A stretch of 64,000 bases of DNA from Gammaproteobacteria bacterium (GCA_029863125.1 JAOTWB010000001.1:1-64000); one strand, 5' to 3'; shown: positions 50,813-62,014, numbered from the stretch's first letter. A program made the numbers and translations. The notes: generated by a model from the sequence alone, not told the origin.

Positions 50813-51712
50813 CTATTGCGGCTTACGAAATTTGAGCGTCATACGATTTGATTCGCCGATCGCTGCCATCTCGGCCTTGAGTTCGGGGTTGTCCTGGCTG
50901 GTACCAAAGCTTGGAGGCAGGCGCCACACAACGTCGTCCTCGCCGGGCTGATCACTCGGATTCTCGTTGATATCGCTTTCAGCGACAAACTCGAAACCCG
51001 CCTTTTGCGCCGTGGCGATGACAAACGACTTCTTCAGATAGCCGTGGCTTCCGTCGGCGAATTCATCCGACATGTCGTCACGCGCCTGGTGCTGCACGAT
51101 GCCCAGTACACCGCCGGGCTTGAGCAGGGAGTATGAATCAGCCAGCGCTTCGGTCAGGAAACCGCCTTCTTCTTCGAAGTTCGCCAGGTTGTGCAGCACT
51201 CTTGCCAGGAACACGACATCGGCCGTGCCTGCCAGCGCTTCGGGCATCGACCCGAAATTGAACGCGCCGACCGACGCACTGTCCTCGTCGCGCCATTCCT
51301 CGGCGCCGACGGGCCAGTCCGTCGCCCAGGTACTTTGCATCTTCAGAAACTCTGCGTTGGCGAAGGCAAAATTCGGCCACATATCCATTGCATACGTGGC
51401 ACCTATCAGGTGTCCGTCTTTGCCGAGATAGGGGAGCAGTATCCTGGTATACCAGCCGCGCCCCGGAAGACCTTCGACGACGGTCATGCCGGATTCAATA
51501 CCGAAAAACTCCAGGGTTTCCTTCGGATGACGATACTGGTAACGAGCTTTAACCTCTTCCGGCTGTGCATCGAGCACCCTCACTAACCGGGCGTCTTCTT
51601 TCGCCGGCGCGGTGGCAGCCGGTTTCTCGTCAGCACTGTCGGTTTGCGATTCCGTTGCCGGTTGACAGGCGACGAGCGGCAGTGCCAGGAGCAGGACGAT
51701 GTACTTGTGCAT
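50813..51712 (-). CDS. Predicted methyltransferase with lipoprotein signal (COG4798-like)
   Basis: A 299-residue protein with a signal peptide and lipobox LVAC followed by a Ser/Asp/Lys/Ala-rich linker. The rest has the fold of a class I methyltransferase: the first-strand region SGMTVVEGLPGRGWYTRILL, then GHLIGATYAMDMWPN and DVVFLARVLHNLANF. The glycine-rich SAM loop is present only in a divergent form (GLPGRGW). A SAM-dependent enzyme placed outside the inner membrane would lack its cofactor, so either the domain has another ligand or the enzyme acts before export. Confidence 0.8.
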   Translation of the reverse strand: MHKYIVLLLALPLVACQPATESQTDSADEKPAATAPAKEDARLVRVLDAQPEEVKARYQYRHPKETLEFFGIESGMTVVEGLPGRGWYTRILLPYLGKDGHLIGATYAMDMWPNFAFANAEFLKMQSTWATDWPVGAEEWRDEDSASVGAFNFGSMPEALAGTADVVFLARVLHNLANFEEEGGFLTEALADSYSLLKPGGVLGIVQHQARDDMSDEFADGSHGYLKKSFVIATAQKAGFEFVAESDINENPSDQPGEDDVVWRLPPSFGTSQDNPELKAEMAAIGESNRMTLKFRKPQ

Positions 51713-51758
51713 GATTATCCCCAGTTAGGTGCGATTTCAGCCTTCCGAAAATTATGCG

Positions 51759-52055
51759 TCAGTCGAGACTTTGCAGCAACGCATGCGTGTCCTTTCGTAC
51801 GGCGGCGATGGCGTCGATGATCCGCTCATAGCTGTCCCTTTTCGGTCCGAGGCCCTGCCAGTTCTTGTCCCATTCCTGCTGCAGCTCTCCTGCGTTTGGC
51901 AGCACCTCTATCGACAGAAGCCGTTGGTTGCGGTTGTGCTCACTGGCCTCGTTTCGCCAGGTGTTGTAGCCAAGGCTGGTGATCGCAACGACGAGACTGA
52001 TCAGCGCAACCGCGTTCCTTCGAAGTTGTTCCCTGATTGTAATTATGTTCGACAT
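51759..52055 (-). CDS. Small single-pass membrane protein of unknown function
   Basis: A 98-residue protein with one N-terminal helix (about 15-33, VALISLVVAITSLGYNT) and a soluble C-terminal part rich in Glu, Arg and Trp (LLSIEVLPNAGELQQEWDKN). I do not recognise a family. It lies between the methyltransferase and the MFS gene on the same strand, 46 and 47 bases from each. A Gram-negative inner-membrane or periplasmic role is possible. Confidence 0.6.
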   Translation of the reverse strand: MSNIITIREQLRRNAVALISLVVAITSLGYNTWRNEASEHNRNQRLLSIEVLPNAGELQQEWDKNWQGLGPKRDSYERIIDAIAAVRKDTHALLQSLD

Positions 52056-52102
52056 GCGGTCCTCCCGCGGCGATATTCAATAAGGCCTCTCATCGGCAGC
52101 AA

Positions 52103-53392
52103 TTATTTCGTGGTGGGTTTCGCGTCAAGAGCCGGGTGACTCGGCCACTCCGACGATGATCTTGATTGCTGCAGCCGTAGCAAACCTGCTACGACAACAA
52201 TGCCGATCGCGGCGACCCCTGTCAGAAACAGAAAGTAATTTTGATGCCCGACAATACCGGGCGCAGCGTCCAGGATCCGGCCTGTAATCGGCGCAAAGAA
52301 TATTTCCGGCGTGTAGCCAACAAACGAAACCATGCCTGTCGCCGCCCCCGTGAAATATGCGGGCGTCTTGTTTTCCTCGAGAAGCGCGAAATACACGCCG
52401 CGCAGCGCGAACACGGCGAAGAAACTGACAAAAATATTCGCGTAGATAAGCGCAAGGCCGGGCCCGTCCGGCAAGGCAAATGAGAGCATAGCGTAGCTAA
52501 ACAGCAGGACGATGAACGACGCGCCGATGGTCTTGCCCGCACTCCAGCGGTCTGCAAGCAGTCCGGCCGCGACCGCCGCGACCGGACGAATGTAGGCACC
52601 GTAAGCCGACAGCTGTGCGCCCTCTACTTCATTCATGCCGAGCACCTGCACCGCGTAGAGCGAGAAATTGTCCAGACCCTTGTAGGCGCAGTACGCACAG
52701 ACAATGACGGCCGCCTGGGCCCATACCAGCGGGCGAGTAAGTACCACCGCGGCACCATGAAACAGGCTCTGGCTGGAATCGCCGGTGTGTTTTGCCGGAG
52801 GCATGAGAATCCATATGAGCAGCGCTGCGCCGATGGCCGCAAATGAATACAGCAGGATGACAGCGCGAAACGCCCCTCGACGTTCCTCATTGTTTGCAAG
52901 AGCAGCGTCTTCCGGCAGGAACCCGGCAAGAACGGAAATGGCCAGGGTCGCAAACAGCGCGGCAACGATTCCACGGCCACCGTCGAGAATGCCGAATGCT
53001 CTGCCCTGAGATGTGGCGCCACCCCATTCCCGCGTTGCACGGATAAGCGCGGCCCAGAACAGCAAGATAGTCGTTACGCCCCAGTAGCCGTAAAGCACTG
53101 CCATACCCAAAGTCCCGGGATAGGTGGCCATATAGAATCCACCCATGCCCGTAGTGATCAGGGAACCCGTCAAGAGACCTCTCGCCGAGAATCGATCGGC
53201 CAGCATACCGCCCGGAAAATACGCGATCATCGCCGTTACGCCATAGACAGCGAATACGTCTCCGAGCTGGGTGTTCGTAAATTCGAAGGCCTCGAGCAGT
53301 GTTGGCCGAAAAAAACGTGCCGTGTGAAACGGCAGGCCAAAAATGATCTCGCCGGCGAATACAAGCGTAGCCATGAGCATGAATCGATACAT
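52103..53392 (-). CDS. Major facilitator superfamily transporter
   Basis: A 429-residue protein with 12 helices. The loop 2-3 motif appears as GGMLADRFSARGLLTGSL, and LADRWSAGKTIGAS appears at the loop 8-9 repeat; both are typical of MFS proteins. The first helix (YRFMLMATLVFAGEIIFGLPF) starts after an AAGGTAG site. The sequence TARFFRPTLLEAFEFTNTQLGDVF is shared with oligopeptide- or drug-type MFS members without a specific substrate mark. It is divergent from the VIT-family gene. Confidence 0.9.
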   Translation of the reverse strand: MYRFMLMATLVFAGEIIFGLPFHTARFFRPTLLEAFEFTNTQLGDVFAVYGVTAMIAYFPGGMLADRFSARGLLTGSLITTGMGGFYMATYPGTLGMAVLYGYWGVTTILLFWAALIRATREWGGATSQGRAFGILDGGRGIVAALFATLAISVLAGFLPEDAALANNEERRGAFRAVILLYSFAAIGAALLIWILMPPAKHTGDSSQSLFHGAAVVLTRPLVWAQAAVIVCAYCAYKGLDNFSLYAVQVLGMNEVEGAQLSAYGAYIRPVAAVAAGLLADRWSAGKTIGASFIVLLFSYAMLSFALPDGPGLALIYANIFVSFFAVFALRGVYFALLEENKTPAYFTGAATGMVSFVGYTPEIFFAPITGRILDAAPGIVGHQNYFLFLTGVAAIGIVVVAGLLRLQQSRSSSEWPSHPALDAKPTTK

Positions 53393-53498
53393 CAGCTACC
53401 TTATACATAACGGTGAGAACAGCCACTATACGCGTGGTAGGATTCCGATCAAATTCGAACCGTCGCGTTCCCCCTTCTGTTTTTTTGCGAGCTATTTC

Positions 53499-54188
53499 AT
53501 GAGTTACAACGAACATCACAGAGCGCACCGCGTGGGCTGGCTGCGCGCTGCGGTTCTGGGCGCCAATGACGGCATCGTCTCGACAGCAAGCCTGATCATC
53601 GGTGTTGCAGCAGCCAGTGCTGCACACGACAATATTCTTCTGGCCGGAATCGCCGGATTAGTTGCAGGCGCGATGTCGATGGCGGCTGGCGAATATGTAT
53701 CCGTCAGCTCTCAGTCCGACACTGAGAACGCCGACCTCGAGCTCGAGAGGATAGCGCTCGAGGAAAACTATGAGACCGAGAAAGAGGAACTCGCCGAAAT
53801 CTACGAAGGTCGGGGGCTCGAGCCCGCCCTCGCAATACAGGTTGCCGAACAATTGATGGCTCACGACGCGCTGGCTGCGCACGCCAGGGATGAAATCGGC
53901 ATATCGCATGTCATCACAGCCCGGCCTATTCAGGCGGCATTCTCCTCGGCCGGGACGTTTGTCGTGGGTGCTGCACTGCCATTACTTGTGGCGTGGATGA
54001 CGCCGGGACCGCGGCTGATACCGGTTGTCGCCGCTTCTTCCCTCGTCTTCCTTGCGCTTCTTGGCGGCTTTGCGGCACGCGCGGGGGGCGCCTCGATTGG
54101 CCTCGGTAGTGTCAGAGTGCTTTTTTGGGGCGCGTTCGCAATGGCGCTTACGGCAGGCGTTGGCCGACTGTTCGGCGTCGTCGCCTGA
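53499..54188 (+). CDS. VIT1/CCC1-family iron/manganese transporter
   Basis: A 229-residue protein from the ATG at 53499; longer upstream frames start inside the MFS promoter region. It begins HHRAHRVGWLRAAVLGANDGIVSTASLIIGV, the VIT family hallmark (here in part: LGANDGIVSTASLIIG), then MSMAAGEYVSVSSQSDTE, and has an acidic cytoplasmic metal-binding domain (ERIALEENYETEKEELAEIYEGRG in part). Two C-terminal helices complete five membrane spans. It exports Fe(II) or Mn(II) from the cytoplasm. Confidence 0.92.
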   Translation: MSYNEHHRAHRVGWLRAAVLGANDGIVSTASLIIGVAAASAAHDNILLAGIAGLVAGAMSMAAGEYVSVSSQSDTENADLELERIALEENYETEKEELAEIYEGRGLEPALAIQVAEQLMAHDALAAHARDEIGISHVITARPIQAAFSSAGTFVVGAALPLLVAWMTPGPRLIPVVAASSLVFLALLGGFAARAGGASIGLGSVRVLFWGAFAMALTAGVGRLFGVVA

Positions 54189-54222
54189 AATACCGGTAGC
54201 ACCGGCCAACCCGAAACAGAGC

Positions 54223-54984
54223 TCAGGTGCGGAGCTTGTAGCCCGTCCTGAAGATCCAGCGCACGATGAGCAGGCAGGCAGCCAGGAATGTAATTGCCAT
54301 GCCCAGGCTCAGCGCAACGCTGACGTCGGCGTTTTCGTAAAAACTCCAGCGGAAACCGCTGATCAGGTATACGACCGGATTGAACAGGCTGATGGTTTGC
54401 CAGGCCGGTGGGAGCATGCTAATCGAATAAAACGTGCCGCCCAGAAACGTGAGCGGCATGATCACGAGGATGGGTACTATCGTCAGCTTCTCCCAGCCGT
54501 CAGCCCAGACACCGAGAATAAAGCCGAACAGGCAGAAGGACACGCAGGTAAGCAACAGGAAAGCGACCATGATCACGGGATGGGCAACCTCCAGGTCCAC
54601 GAACAGACTCGCGGTGGCCAGAATGATTGTTCCGATGATGACCGACTTGGTCGCGGCGGCACCGACATAGCCGAGCAACACTTCGCCATAGGATACGGGC
54701 GCCGATAGTACCTCGAAAATCGTGCCGGTAAATTTCGGGAAGTAGATGGCGAAAGACGAGTTGGAGATGCTTTCGGTCATAACCGAGAGCATGATCAGAC
54801 CGGGCACGATAAAGGATCCGTAGCTAACGCCGTCAATTTCCGTAATTCGCGATCCGATTGCGGAGCCAAAAATTACGAAATACAGCGACGTTGACAGCAC
54901 CGGCGCTACGATGCTCTGCACCACGGTCCGAAACATACGTGCCATTTCGTAGCGATAAATAGCCTTGACGGCGTAGAGGTTCAT
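54223..54984 (-). CDS. yadH: ABC-2 type permease, YadH-like
   Basis: A 253-residue protein with six helices and the family pattern [13 protein letters not shown] and the [12 protein letters not shown] segment, close to E. coli YadH (256 residues). It ends with [30 protein letters not shown], the same motif as YadH (shown here in part: [13 protein letters not shown]). Its start touches the ATPase stop, so the pair is coupled. Substrate unknown; related exporters move polysaccharides or drugs. Confidence 0.92.
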   Translation of the reverse strand: MNLYAVKAIYRYEMARMFRTVVQSIVAPVLSTSLYFVIFGSAIGSRITEIDGVSYGSFIVPGLIMLSVMTESISNSSFAIYFPKFTGTIFEVLSAPVSYGEVLLGYVGAAATKSVIIGTIILATASLFVDLEVAHPVIMVAFLLLTCVSFCLFGFILGVWADGWEKLTIVPILVIMPLTFLGGTFYSISMLPPAWQTISLFNPVVYLISGFRWSFYENADVSVALSLGMAITFLAACLLIVRWIFRTGYKLRT

Positions 54985-55907
54985 TACGCTTTGCGCACGA
55001 GGTCGACAAAAATGTCTTCGAGCGAACTCTGCGACGTCTGCAGATCATTGAAACGAATTTCGGCATCGCGCAAATCACTGATCAAATCAGTGATGCCGGT
55101 ATGTTCGCCTTTGGTGTCATAGTTGTAGACCAGCGCCTGCCGATTATCGGTCAATTCGAGATCGTACTTGCTCAACGATTGCGGTACCGAGTCGAGCTGT
55201 TCGTACAGGTGTAGCATCAGCTGTTTCTTGCCCATCTCCCGCATCAACTTTTCTTTTTCCTCGACGAGAATGATCTCGCCGTGATTGATCACGCCGACCC
55301 GGTCGGCGAGCTGCTCCGCTTCTTCGATATAGTGCGTGGTCAGGATCACGGTCACCCCTTCCCCACGTAACGCCTTGACCACGTTCCACATATCCTGGCG
55401 AAGCTCGACGTCTACACCCGCGGTCGGCTCGTCAAGAAAGAGGATTTCCGGCTGGTGGGCCAGCGCTTTTGCAATCAGTACGCGGCGCTTCATGCCACCG
55501 GACAATTCCAGGCTCTTCGTGTCTTTCTTGTCCCAGAGGGACAGCCACTTCAGCACTTTTTCGAGGTACTCGGGGCTGGCCGGCTTGCCGAAAAGTCCGC
55601 GGCTGAATCGGCAGGTGTTCCACACCGTTTCGAAGCTCTCGGTCGGCATCTCCTGTGGCACCAGGCCGATTTTTGCGCGAGTCAGGCGAAAGTCGCTGAT
55701 GATATCGTGACCGTCAACGAGTACTTTGCCTCGCGTCAAACGGGTGATACCGCAGACGATATTGATTAACGTCGTTTTGCCGGCCCCGTTCGGGCCCAGC
55801 AGCGCGAAAATCTCGCTTTTGTTGATGGACAGGCTGACGTTCTTGAGCGCCTCAAACCCCCCGGCATAGGTTTTCGTGAGGCCACGGATGTCGATCACGG
55901 TTTGCAC
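54984..55907 (-). CDS. yadG: ABC transporter ATPase, YadG-like
   Basis: A 307-residue ATPase with Walker [17 protein letters not shown], signature [15 protein letters not shown], Walker [13 protein letters not shown] and the switch His in TTHYIEEAE, very close in length to E. coli YadG (308). The C-terminal about 80 residues are the usual extension of this ABC-2 group. It is followed by yadH and preceded by the Lgt-like gene 33 bases away. Confidence 0.94.
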   Translation of the reverse strand: MQTVIDIRGLTKTYAGGFEALKNVSLSINKSEIFALLGPNGAGKTTLINIVCGITRLTRGKVLVDGHDIISDFRLTRAKIGLVPQEMPTESFETVWNTCRFSRGLFGKPASPEYLEKVLKWLSLWDKKDTKSLELSGGMKRRVLIAKALAHQPEILFLDEPTAGVDVELRQDMWNVVKALRGEGVTVILTTHYIEEAEQLADRVGVINHGEIILVEEKEKLMREMGKKQLMLHLYEQLDSVPQSLSKYDLELTDNRQALVYNYDTKGEHTGITDLISDLRDAEIRFNDLQTSQSSLEDIFVDLVRKA

Positions 55908-55940
55908 GCGGCAATGATACGACGAAACACTTTTCGATAG

Positions 55941-56795
55941 TCAGCCCCGTGCCAGCGGCCCGCCCCTCGCCCTGCCGAGCATGCCGGGCAGCAGGATGCC
56001 GCTCAGCAGCAGGAACAGGCACTGCAGCTGGGTCACGGTCATGCTGCCCAGCACTATATGTCCATCGGCCCGCAAGAACTCGATGAAGAACCGGACGAAC
56101 GCATAAGCACAGACGACGATAACGGCCAGGATCCCAGCCGGAAAGCGCCGCCACGGGAAACGCCAGAGCGCGGCTATCAGGACGAGCAGCAAGGCAGCTT
56201 CGTAGAGCTGCACCGGGTACACCGGCAGCGAAGCGAGCGCGTTCGGCTCGATTAGGCCCATCGCGAGGTGCTGTTCGTAGGGCAGGCTACCGGGTGGATA
56301 GCTGACGCCACTGCTCAAACCGCTTAGAAACGGAAGCGTTTGCACCTGCGACGCGAAACTCGTGGAGTGTTCGTTCGAGACGATGTCTCCCCAGCAGCAG
56401 CCGGCCAGGAAGCAGCCGATGCGATGAATCATCAGGCCGGCCAGCGTTGGCAGCGCAAAGACATCAAGCAGGCGACGAAACGACAGCTTTTCGATACGGC
56501 TGTAGACATAAACCGCGACGGCACCCGTGGCCAGCATGCCGAAGAGGCGCAGGCGCACGCCCGTCTGCATCATCTCGCCGGCGATCATCTGGTCCATCGG
56601 CATGAGCAGCGACAGCAGGGTCCCGCCCGCGATGCCGACGATAATCACTACAGGTATGAGCAGGTCAACGTGCGAACCATCGAGTTCTACCGAGACTGCA
56701 TTTCGCCGCGCAAGAAACCAGGCGGCGAAAATCGCAAGCAGGAAGATCAGGCCGAAGGGGGTAATCCAGGTATCGGAGTCGAAGTGTGAGTACAT
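55941..56795 (-). CDS. Prolipoprotein diacylglyceryl transferase-like protein (atypical Lgt)
   Basis: A 284-residue membrane protein with seven or so helices. It has an Lgt-type motif around MIHRIGCFLAGCCWGDIVS and a later RFFIEFLRADG. In canonical gammaproteobacterial Lgt this region reads GRxGNFINxE; here the Asn/Glu are replaced by a Cys-rich form seen in some Lgt-like members. The enzyme family moves diacylglyceryl from phosphatidylglycerol to prolipoprotein Cys. A paralogue with another acceptor is possible. It sits in an operon with the lipoprotein gene before it (11 bases) and the YadGH transporter after it. Confidence 0.8.
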   Translation of the reverse strand: MYSHFDSDTWITPFGLIFLLAIFAAWFLARRNAVSVELDGSHVDLLIPVVIIVGIAGGTLLSLLMPMDQMIAGEMMQTGVRLRLFGMLATGAVAVYVYSRIEKLSFRRLLDVFALPTLAGLMIHRIGCFLAGCCWGDIVSNEHSTSFASQVQTLPFLSGLSSGVSYPPGSLPYEQHLAMGLIEPNALASLPVYPVQLYEAALLLVLIAALWRFPWRRFPAGILAVIVVCAYAFVRFFIEFLRADGHIVLGSMTVTQLQCLFLLLSGILLPGMLGRARGGPLARG

Positions 56796-56806
56796 GTGAA
56801 TACCTG

Positions 56807-57484
56807 TCAGTCGGTCTCGAGAACGTCAGCAGCAATTCGCCTGAACAAGACCAGGTGCTCTGGCTGCACCCTCCTCAGGCGAGCCACTTCCTCGGAGTAA
56901 AGCGCCTCGTTCCCGGCATGTCTCTTGATGACGCCCTCGTACGCTCGCCGGGTTTCCTCGATGCCATCGAACAGGTCATCGTCGAGCATGGTCAGAACCA
57001 GCGTGTCCTCATCCGGTCTTTCCAGCCGAAACACGAACCATACTTCCGGCAAAAAGCTTTCGTTATCGAATACGGTCTTTGGCTCCCAGGTCATGAACCA
57101 CTCGCCGCCAAGCTTGGTCCGCCATACCTTGTAGTTGGCGATTTTTCCGGCCGTGAGGCCGTCACGGCCAACGACGGGCCCGGCGTCGATAAAATCTGCG
57201 AGATCAGAATAGTTTTCGAGCTCGAAGTCGTCCAAAGCGGCCTCGTCACCGGCGTCAATTGGCACGCCCGTCAGCAACCAGGTGCGTTTGTCATAGGGCT
57301 CGAACGCGAAAAACGAACTGTCGGTCCCGTCCAGCAGGACCCATACGCCCGTGATAGCCGGATCGATCCGGCTGCGCTCGGGGTCCCCGATCGGCACCGG
57401 CATGCAGGCAAGTAATCCGACGATTACAGGTACGATCATCAACATCAGCAGCGCGCCGCTGGCGGATCGAGTATTCGGCTTCAT
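56807..57484 (-). CDS. Probable lipoprotein of unknown function
   Basis: A 225-residue protein from the ATG at 57484, which has a strong GGAGGG site. A hydrophobic segment (LLMLMIVPVIVGLLACMPV) ends with LLAC, a lipobox-like sequence. The mature part has mostly acidic residues, with segments such as ITGVWVLLDGTDSSFFAF and EWFMTWEPKTVF. No family is recognised. The gene leads an operon with the Lgt-like protein and the YadGH exporter. Confidence 0.65.
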   Translation of the reverse strand: MKPNTRSASGALLMLMIVPVIVGLLACMPVPIGDPERSRIDPAITGVWVLLDGTDSSFFAFEPYDKRTWLLTGVPIDAGDEAALDDFELENYSDLADFIDAGPVVGRDGLTAGKIANYKVWRTKLGGEWFMTWEPKTVFDNESFLPEVWFVFRLERPDEDTLVLTMLDDDLFDGIEETRRAYEGVIKRHAGNEALYSEEVARLRRVQPEHLVLFRRIAADVLETD

Positions 57485-57647
57485 GGTTCCCTCCTCCCGC
57501 ATTCTAGAAATAGTGTTGGTATGAGTGTCAGTTTATCGAGCTCCTGTCACCAGGCCTGACGAATCGCTGATGTTTGGGTGATGATTGCGCAATACATCCG
57601 GCGGCCGGCCATGCCGATTACGATCACCGGCACACAACTGCCAGGCC

Positions 57648-58106
57648 CTACTGCCCCAGCAGCCGATCGAGCGCTTTTCCAACGCGCGACATCACGTCGG
57701 CCGTCATTCGCAGTTCTTCATCATTCATCTTTGACGCCATGGCGTCGATGATCCTGTTTTGTCGTTCAAAGGACCGCTGCACCAGCTTTCTGCCGGCTTC
57801 GGTGAGGCTCAGGCACTTGTTGCGTGTGTCACGGGGGTGACAGTCGCGGTGCACGAGGCCCCTCGCCTCCAGCTTCTTGATTAACGCCGACACGTTGCTT
57901 TTGACAACCAGCAGATTCTCTGCAAGCTGCTTTTGCGTAATGCCGCTCTTTTGCCAGATCGTAAGCAGGATCTCGTGTTGCGCGAGGGACAGATCCAGCT
58001 CGCCGAGGGACTGGTTTAGCGCACGGTGGACTTTCATGTTCGTCCGGCCCACCGCCAGCCAGACGTCGAAACCCCGTGTTTTATCGAGCTTTTCCCCGCT
58101 TTTCAT
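57648..58106 (-). CDS. MarR-family transcriptional regulator
   Basis: A 152-residue winged-helix protein from the ATG at 58106; the open frame continues upstream for 280 codons but overlaps the divergent hydrolase gene and is not coding. The pattern LDLSLAQHEILLTIWQKSGITQKQLAENLLVVKSNVSALIKKLEARGLVHRD (seen here in parts: ITQKQLAENL and SALIKKLEARGLV) and DTRNKCLSLTEAGRKLV are the MarR DNA-binding wing. It probably represses the divergent hydrolase-DUF427 operon through the palindrome at 58122-58135. The inducer is unknown. Confidence 0.92.
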   Translation of the reverse strand: MKSGEKLDKTRGFDVWLAVGRTNMKVHRALNQSLGELDLSLAQHEILLTIWQKSGITQKQLAENLLVVKSNVSALIKKLEARGLVHRDCHPRDTRNKCLSLTEAGRKLVQRSFERQNRIIDAMASKMNDEELRMTADVMSRVGKALDRLLGQ

Positions 58107-58121
58107 CGATTCAGAATAACA

Positions 58122-58156
58122 GTTCACTTGTGAACCGTCTATGCGTTGCCTAGAAT
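58122..58156 (+). promoter_or_regulatory. MarR operator overlapping the hydrolase promoter
   Basis: GTTCAC, TT, GTGAAC (58122-58135) is a perfect palindrome apart from its two-base centre. The -35 candidate TTGTGA (58128-58133) lies inside it, and TAGAAT (58151-58156) follows after exactly 17 bases, a four-of-six and a five-of-six match to sigma-70. The gene start is at 58194. Confidence 0.72.
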
Positions 58157-58193
58157 CCGTGCAGTTCAAAGAGGAACCTCCGGGAACAACGCC

Positions 58194-58934
58194 ATGCAAG
58201 AGTATGCCGCGAATTTCGAGCCACCGGGCCGGCTCTCCACACTGATGGAGCTGCGCGCTCCGCTGGACTGGGCGTCCCTGCTTTACCGCGCGCCGCAGCT
58301 TGCCGCCGCACCCAGGGGCGACGGCAGGCCGCTGATGCTGATACCGGGATACGGCGCGGACGAACGGTCGATGCGGCCGCTTGGACGTTATCTCACCTAC
58401 CTCGGCTACGACGTGTACGACTGGGCGCAGGGCCGGAATCGCGGTGACGTAGAGAACGACATTCGGCGCGTTGGCAACCGAACCCGGGAAATCCACGATG
58501 CGCTGGGCAATGCACCGGTGACCCTGATCGGCTGGAGCCTGGGTGGCGTCTCGGCAAGGGAAACAGCCAGGCTGTTCGAGCGCTACGTCCGGGAAGTGAT
58601 CACGATGGGTACGCCGATCATTGGCGGTCCGAAGTACACCACGGTCGGTCGTCGGTTCGCCGAAATGTCGAATCTCGATCTCGATGAGTTCGAGAAGGTA
58701 GTCCATGCGCGAAACTCTATTGGCATCAAGCAACCCGTTACGTCGATCTACAGCAAGACGGACGGAGTGGTTGCCTGGCAGGCGAGTATTGACACCTACA
58801 ACCGGCAGGCGCGAAACATCGAAGTCAGCAGCTCGCATTTCGGGCTGGGCGCTAATGGCGAGGTCTGGTACCTGATTGCCAAGATCCTTGCAGCCGGTGC
58901 GAAGAAGAATGATTCGACGGCAACAGCACGCTAA
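58194..58934 (+). CDS. Alpha/beta-hydrolase (lipase/esterase-like)
   Basis: A 246-residue protein from the ATG at 58194. The nucleophile elbow is LIGWSLGGVSARE with the catalytic Ser, and the oxyanion region is LMLIPGYGADERSM. A candidate acid (Asp in KTDGVVAW) and His (SSHFGLGANG) follow at the usual distance. No signal peptide is visible, so it is cytoplasmic. It is coupled to the DUF427 gene by an overlapping TAATG and is under likely MarR control. The natural ester or lactone is unknown. Confidence 0.86.
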   Translation: MQEYAANFEPPGRLSTLMELRAPLDWASLLYRAPQLAAAPRGDGRPLMLIPGYGADERSMRPLGRYLTYLGYDVYDWAQGRNRGDVENDIRRVGNRTREIHDALGNAPVTLIGWSLGGVSARETARLFERYVREVITMGTPIIGGPKYTTVGRRFAEMSNLDLDEFEKVVHARNSIGIKQPVTSIYSKTDGVVAWQASIDTYNRQARNIEVSSSHFGLGANGEVWYLIAKILAAGAKKNDSTATAR

Positions 58935-59215
58935 TGAAAGCAATCTGGAATGACGAGGTCATTGCTGAATCGGACGACATGGTGATTGTCGAAGGAAATC
59001 ACTACTTCCCGTTAAGCTCTGTGAATAAATCCTTCTCGAAACACAGCGACAAGACCGCGGGCTGCCCGTGGAAAGGCACGGCGAACTACTACACGCTTGA
59101 TGTCAGCGGCGCCGAGAACACCGATGCCGACTGGTATTACGCCGAGCCGAAAGAAGCAGCAATACAAATCACCGGTCGCGTGGCTTTCTGGCGCGGCGTT
59201 CAGGTCGTCGACTGA
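58934..59215 (+). CDS. DUF427-domain protein
   Basis: A 93-residue protein with the DUF427 pattern: MKAIWNDEVIAESDDMVIVEGNHYFP, then KTAGCPWKGTANYYTLD (shown in part: CPWKGTANYYTLD) and WYYAEPKEAA ending with RVAFWRGVQVV. The family is a small barrel of unknown function often beside esterases or isomerases in proteobacteria. It overlaps the hydrolase stop by one base. Confidence 0.9.
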   Translation: MKAIWNDEVIAESDDMVIVEGNHYFPLSSVNKSFSKHSDKTAGCPWKGTANYYTLDVSGAENTDADWYYAEPKEAAIQITGRVAFWRGVQVVD

Positions 59216-59292
59216 GAAAATCCTGTAAACTGGGGTTTCAGCAGGCGCGCAAGGCGCTGGGCAAGATAACCGCGGGTTCCCGGGAGAACGAC

Positions 59293-61220
<1,928 letters not shown>

Positions 61221-61221
<1 letters not shown>

Positions 61222-61943
61222 TGCAAAAAGCAGCGGTAATCATATTCTTGCTGGCGGCGCTCGCTGCGCAGGAGGCGCCCGCGGAAGCAAATCGGGACTC
61301 GCTGATCGAGGCGTGGGAGGCGCATATTGCATCCCTCCCGGGCACGACACGCCTTGAAGCACTCGGCAACGACGTTTACGCGTTTGAGGACACGGATCTC
61401 CCCTACGAAGGCGAGCTCACGATTGTTGGTGCTTTGGTCAGACCGGCCGAATCGGCGGGCTTGAAAACCCGCTACTCGCACACGGGGATGGTCGACTTCA
61501 GATTGGCGGACTTGCCGGCGGAGCGCCTGTCCTCGCAGGTCTACTACTACTGGCTCACCGATCGCCAGACCCTGCACTACTCGGAAGCAGAGCAACGTTG
61601 GGTCGACCCGGCAACCTACCAGCAGTCAATAACGAACATGTACAGCAGCGGCGCATCCTATGGCGGCCTGTCGTTCATGCTCAATTACGGGATCTGGATA
61701 ATCCTGATAGGCCTGGTCATCTTCGTATTTGTCGCGGTTGGCAAACAGGCGAAGAAAGCGCGCTCACTGATGGACGAATCTGCCGCCATCAACAAAAAAG
61801 CCAGGGAAAACATCGATCGGGCTCAAGGCCTGCAAGATGAACTGCTGGCCATAGCGCGCGAGAACCGTGACCTGCAGTCGGAAAACAATGAACTCCTCAG
61901 GAAAATGCTGGAAGTATTCCGCCGCGAACCGAAACAGAAATAA
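61221..61943 (+). CDS. Membrane protein with N-terminal signal and C-terminal coiled coil
   Basis: A 240-residue protein with a signal peptide (AAVIIFLLAALAAQEAPA), a periplasmic domain of about 130 residues, one membrane helix (about 155-175, WIILIGLVIFVFVAVGK) and a charged cytoplasmic coiled coil to the end (KKARENIDRAQGLQDELLAI in part). No known domain is recognised. The start overlaps the peptidase stop by one base, so translational coupling is likely. A structural partner of the peptidase is possible. Confidence 0.7.
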
Positions 61944-61947
61944 TGCA

Positions 61948-61966
61948 GGCCCCGTTTTCTCCGGGG
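61948..61966. other. GC-rich hairpin after the peptidase operon
   Basis: GCCCCG, TTTTCTC, CGGGGC: a six-base stem with a pyrimidine-rich loop five bases after the membrane-protein stop codon and between convergent genes. No T tract follows, so it may be a weak or Rho-linked terminator. Confidence 0.35.
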
Positions 61967-62014
61967 CAGCACTCCGAACTTCGAACGTGGCGCGTATCGT
62001 CGACGAGCGACCTG

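Noticed and set aside
53343-53498. Upstream extension of the VIT-family frame
   Set aside because: It starts inside the divergent MFS gene, and the family N-terminus begins exactly at the ATG at 53499.
58107-58943. N-terminal extension of the MarR frame
   Set aside because: It is antisense to the hydrolase and covers the promoter and operator; the MarR domain begins at the internal ATG.
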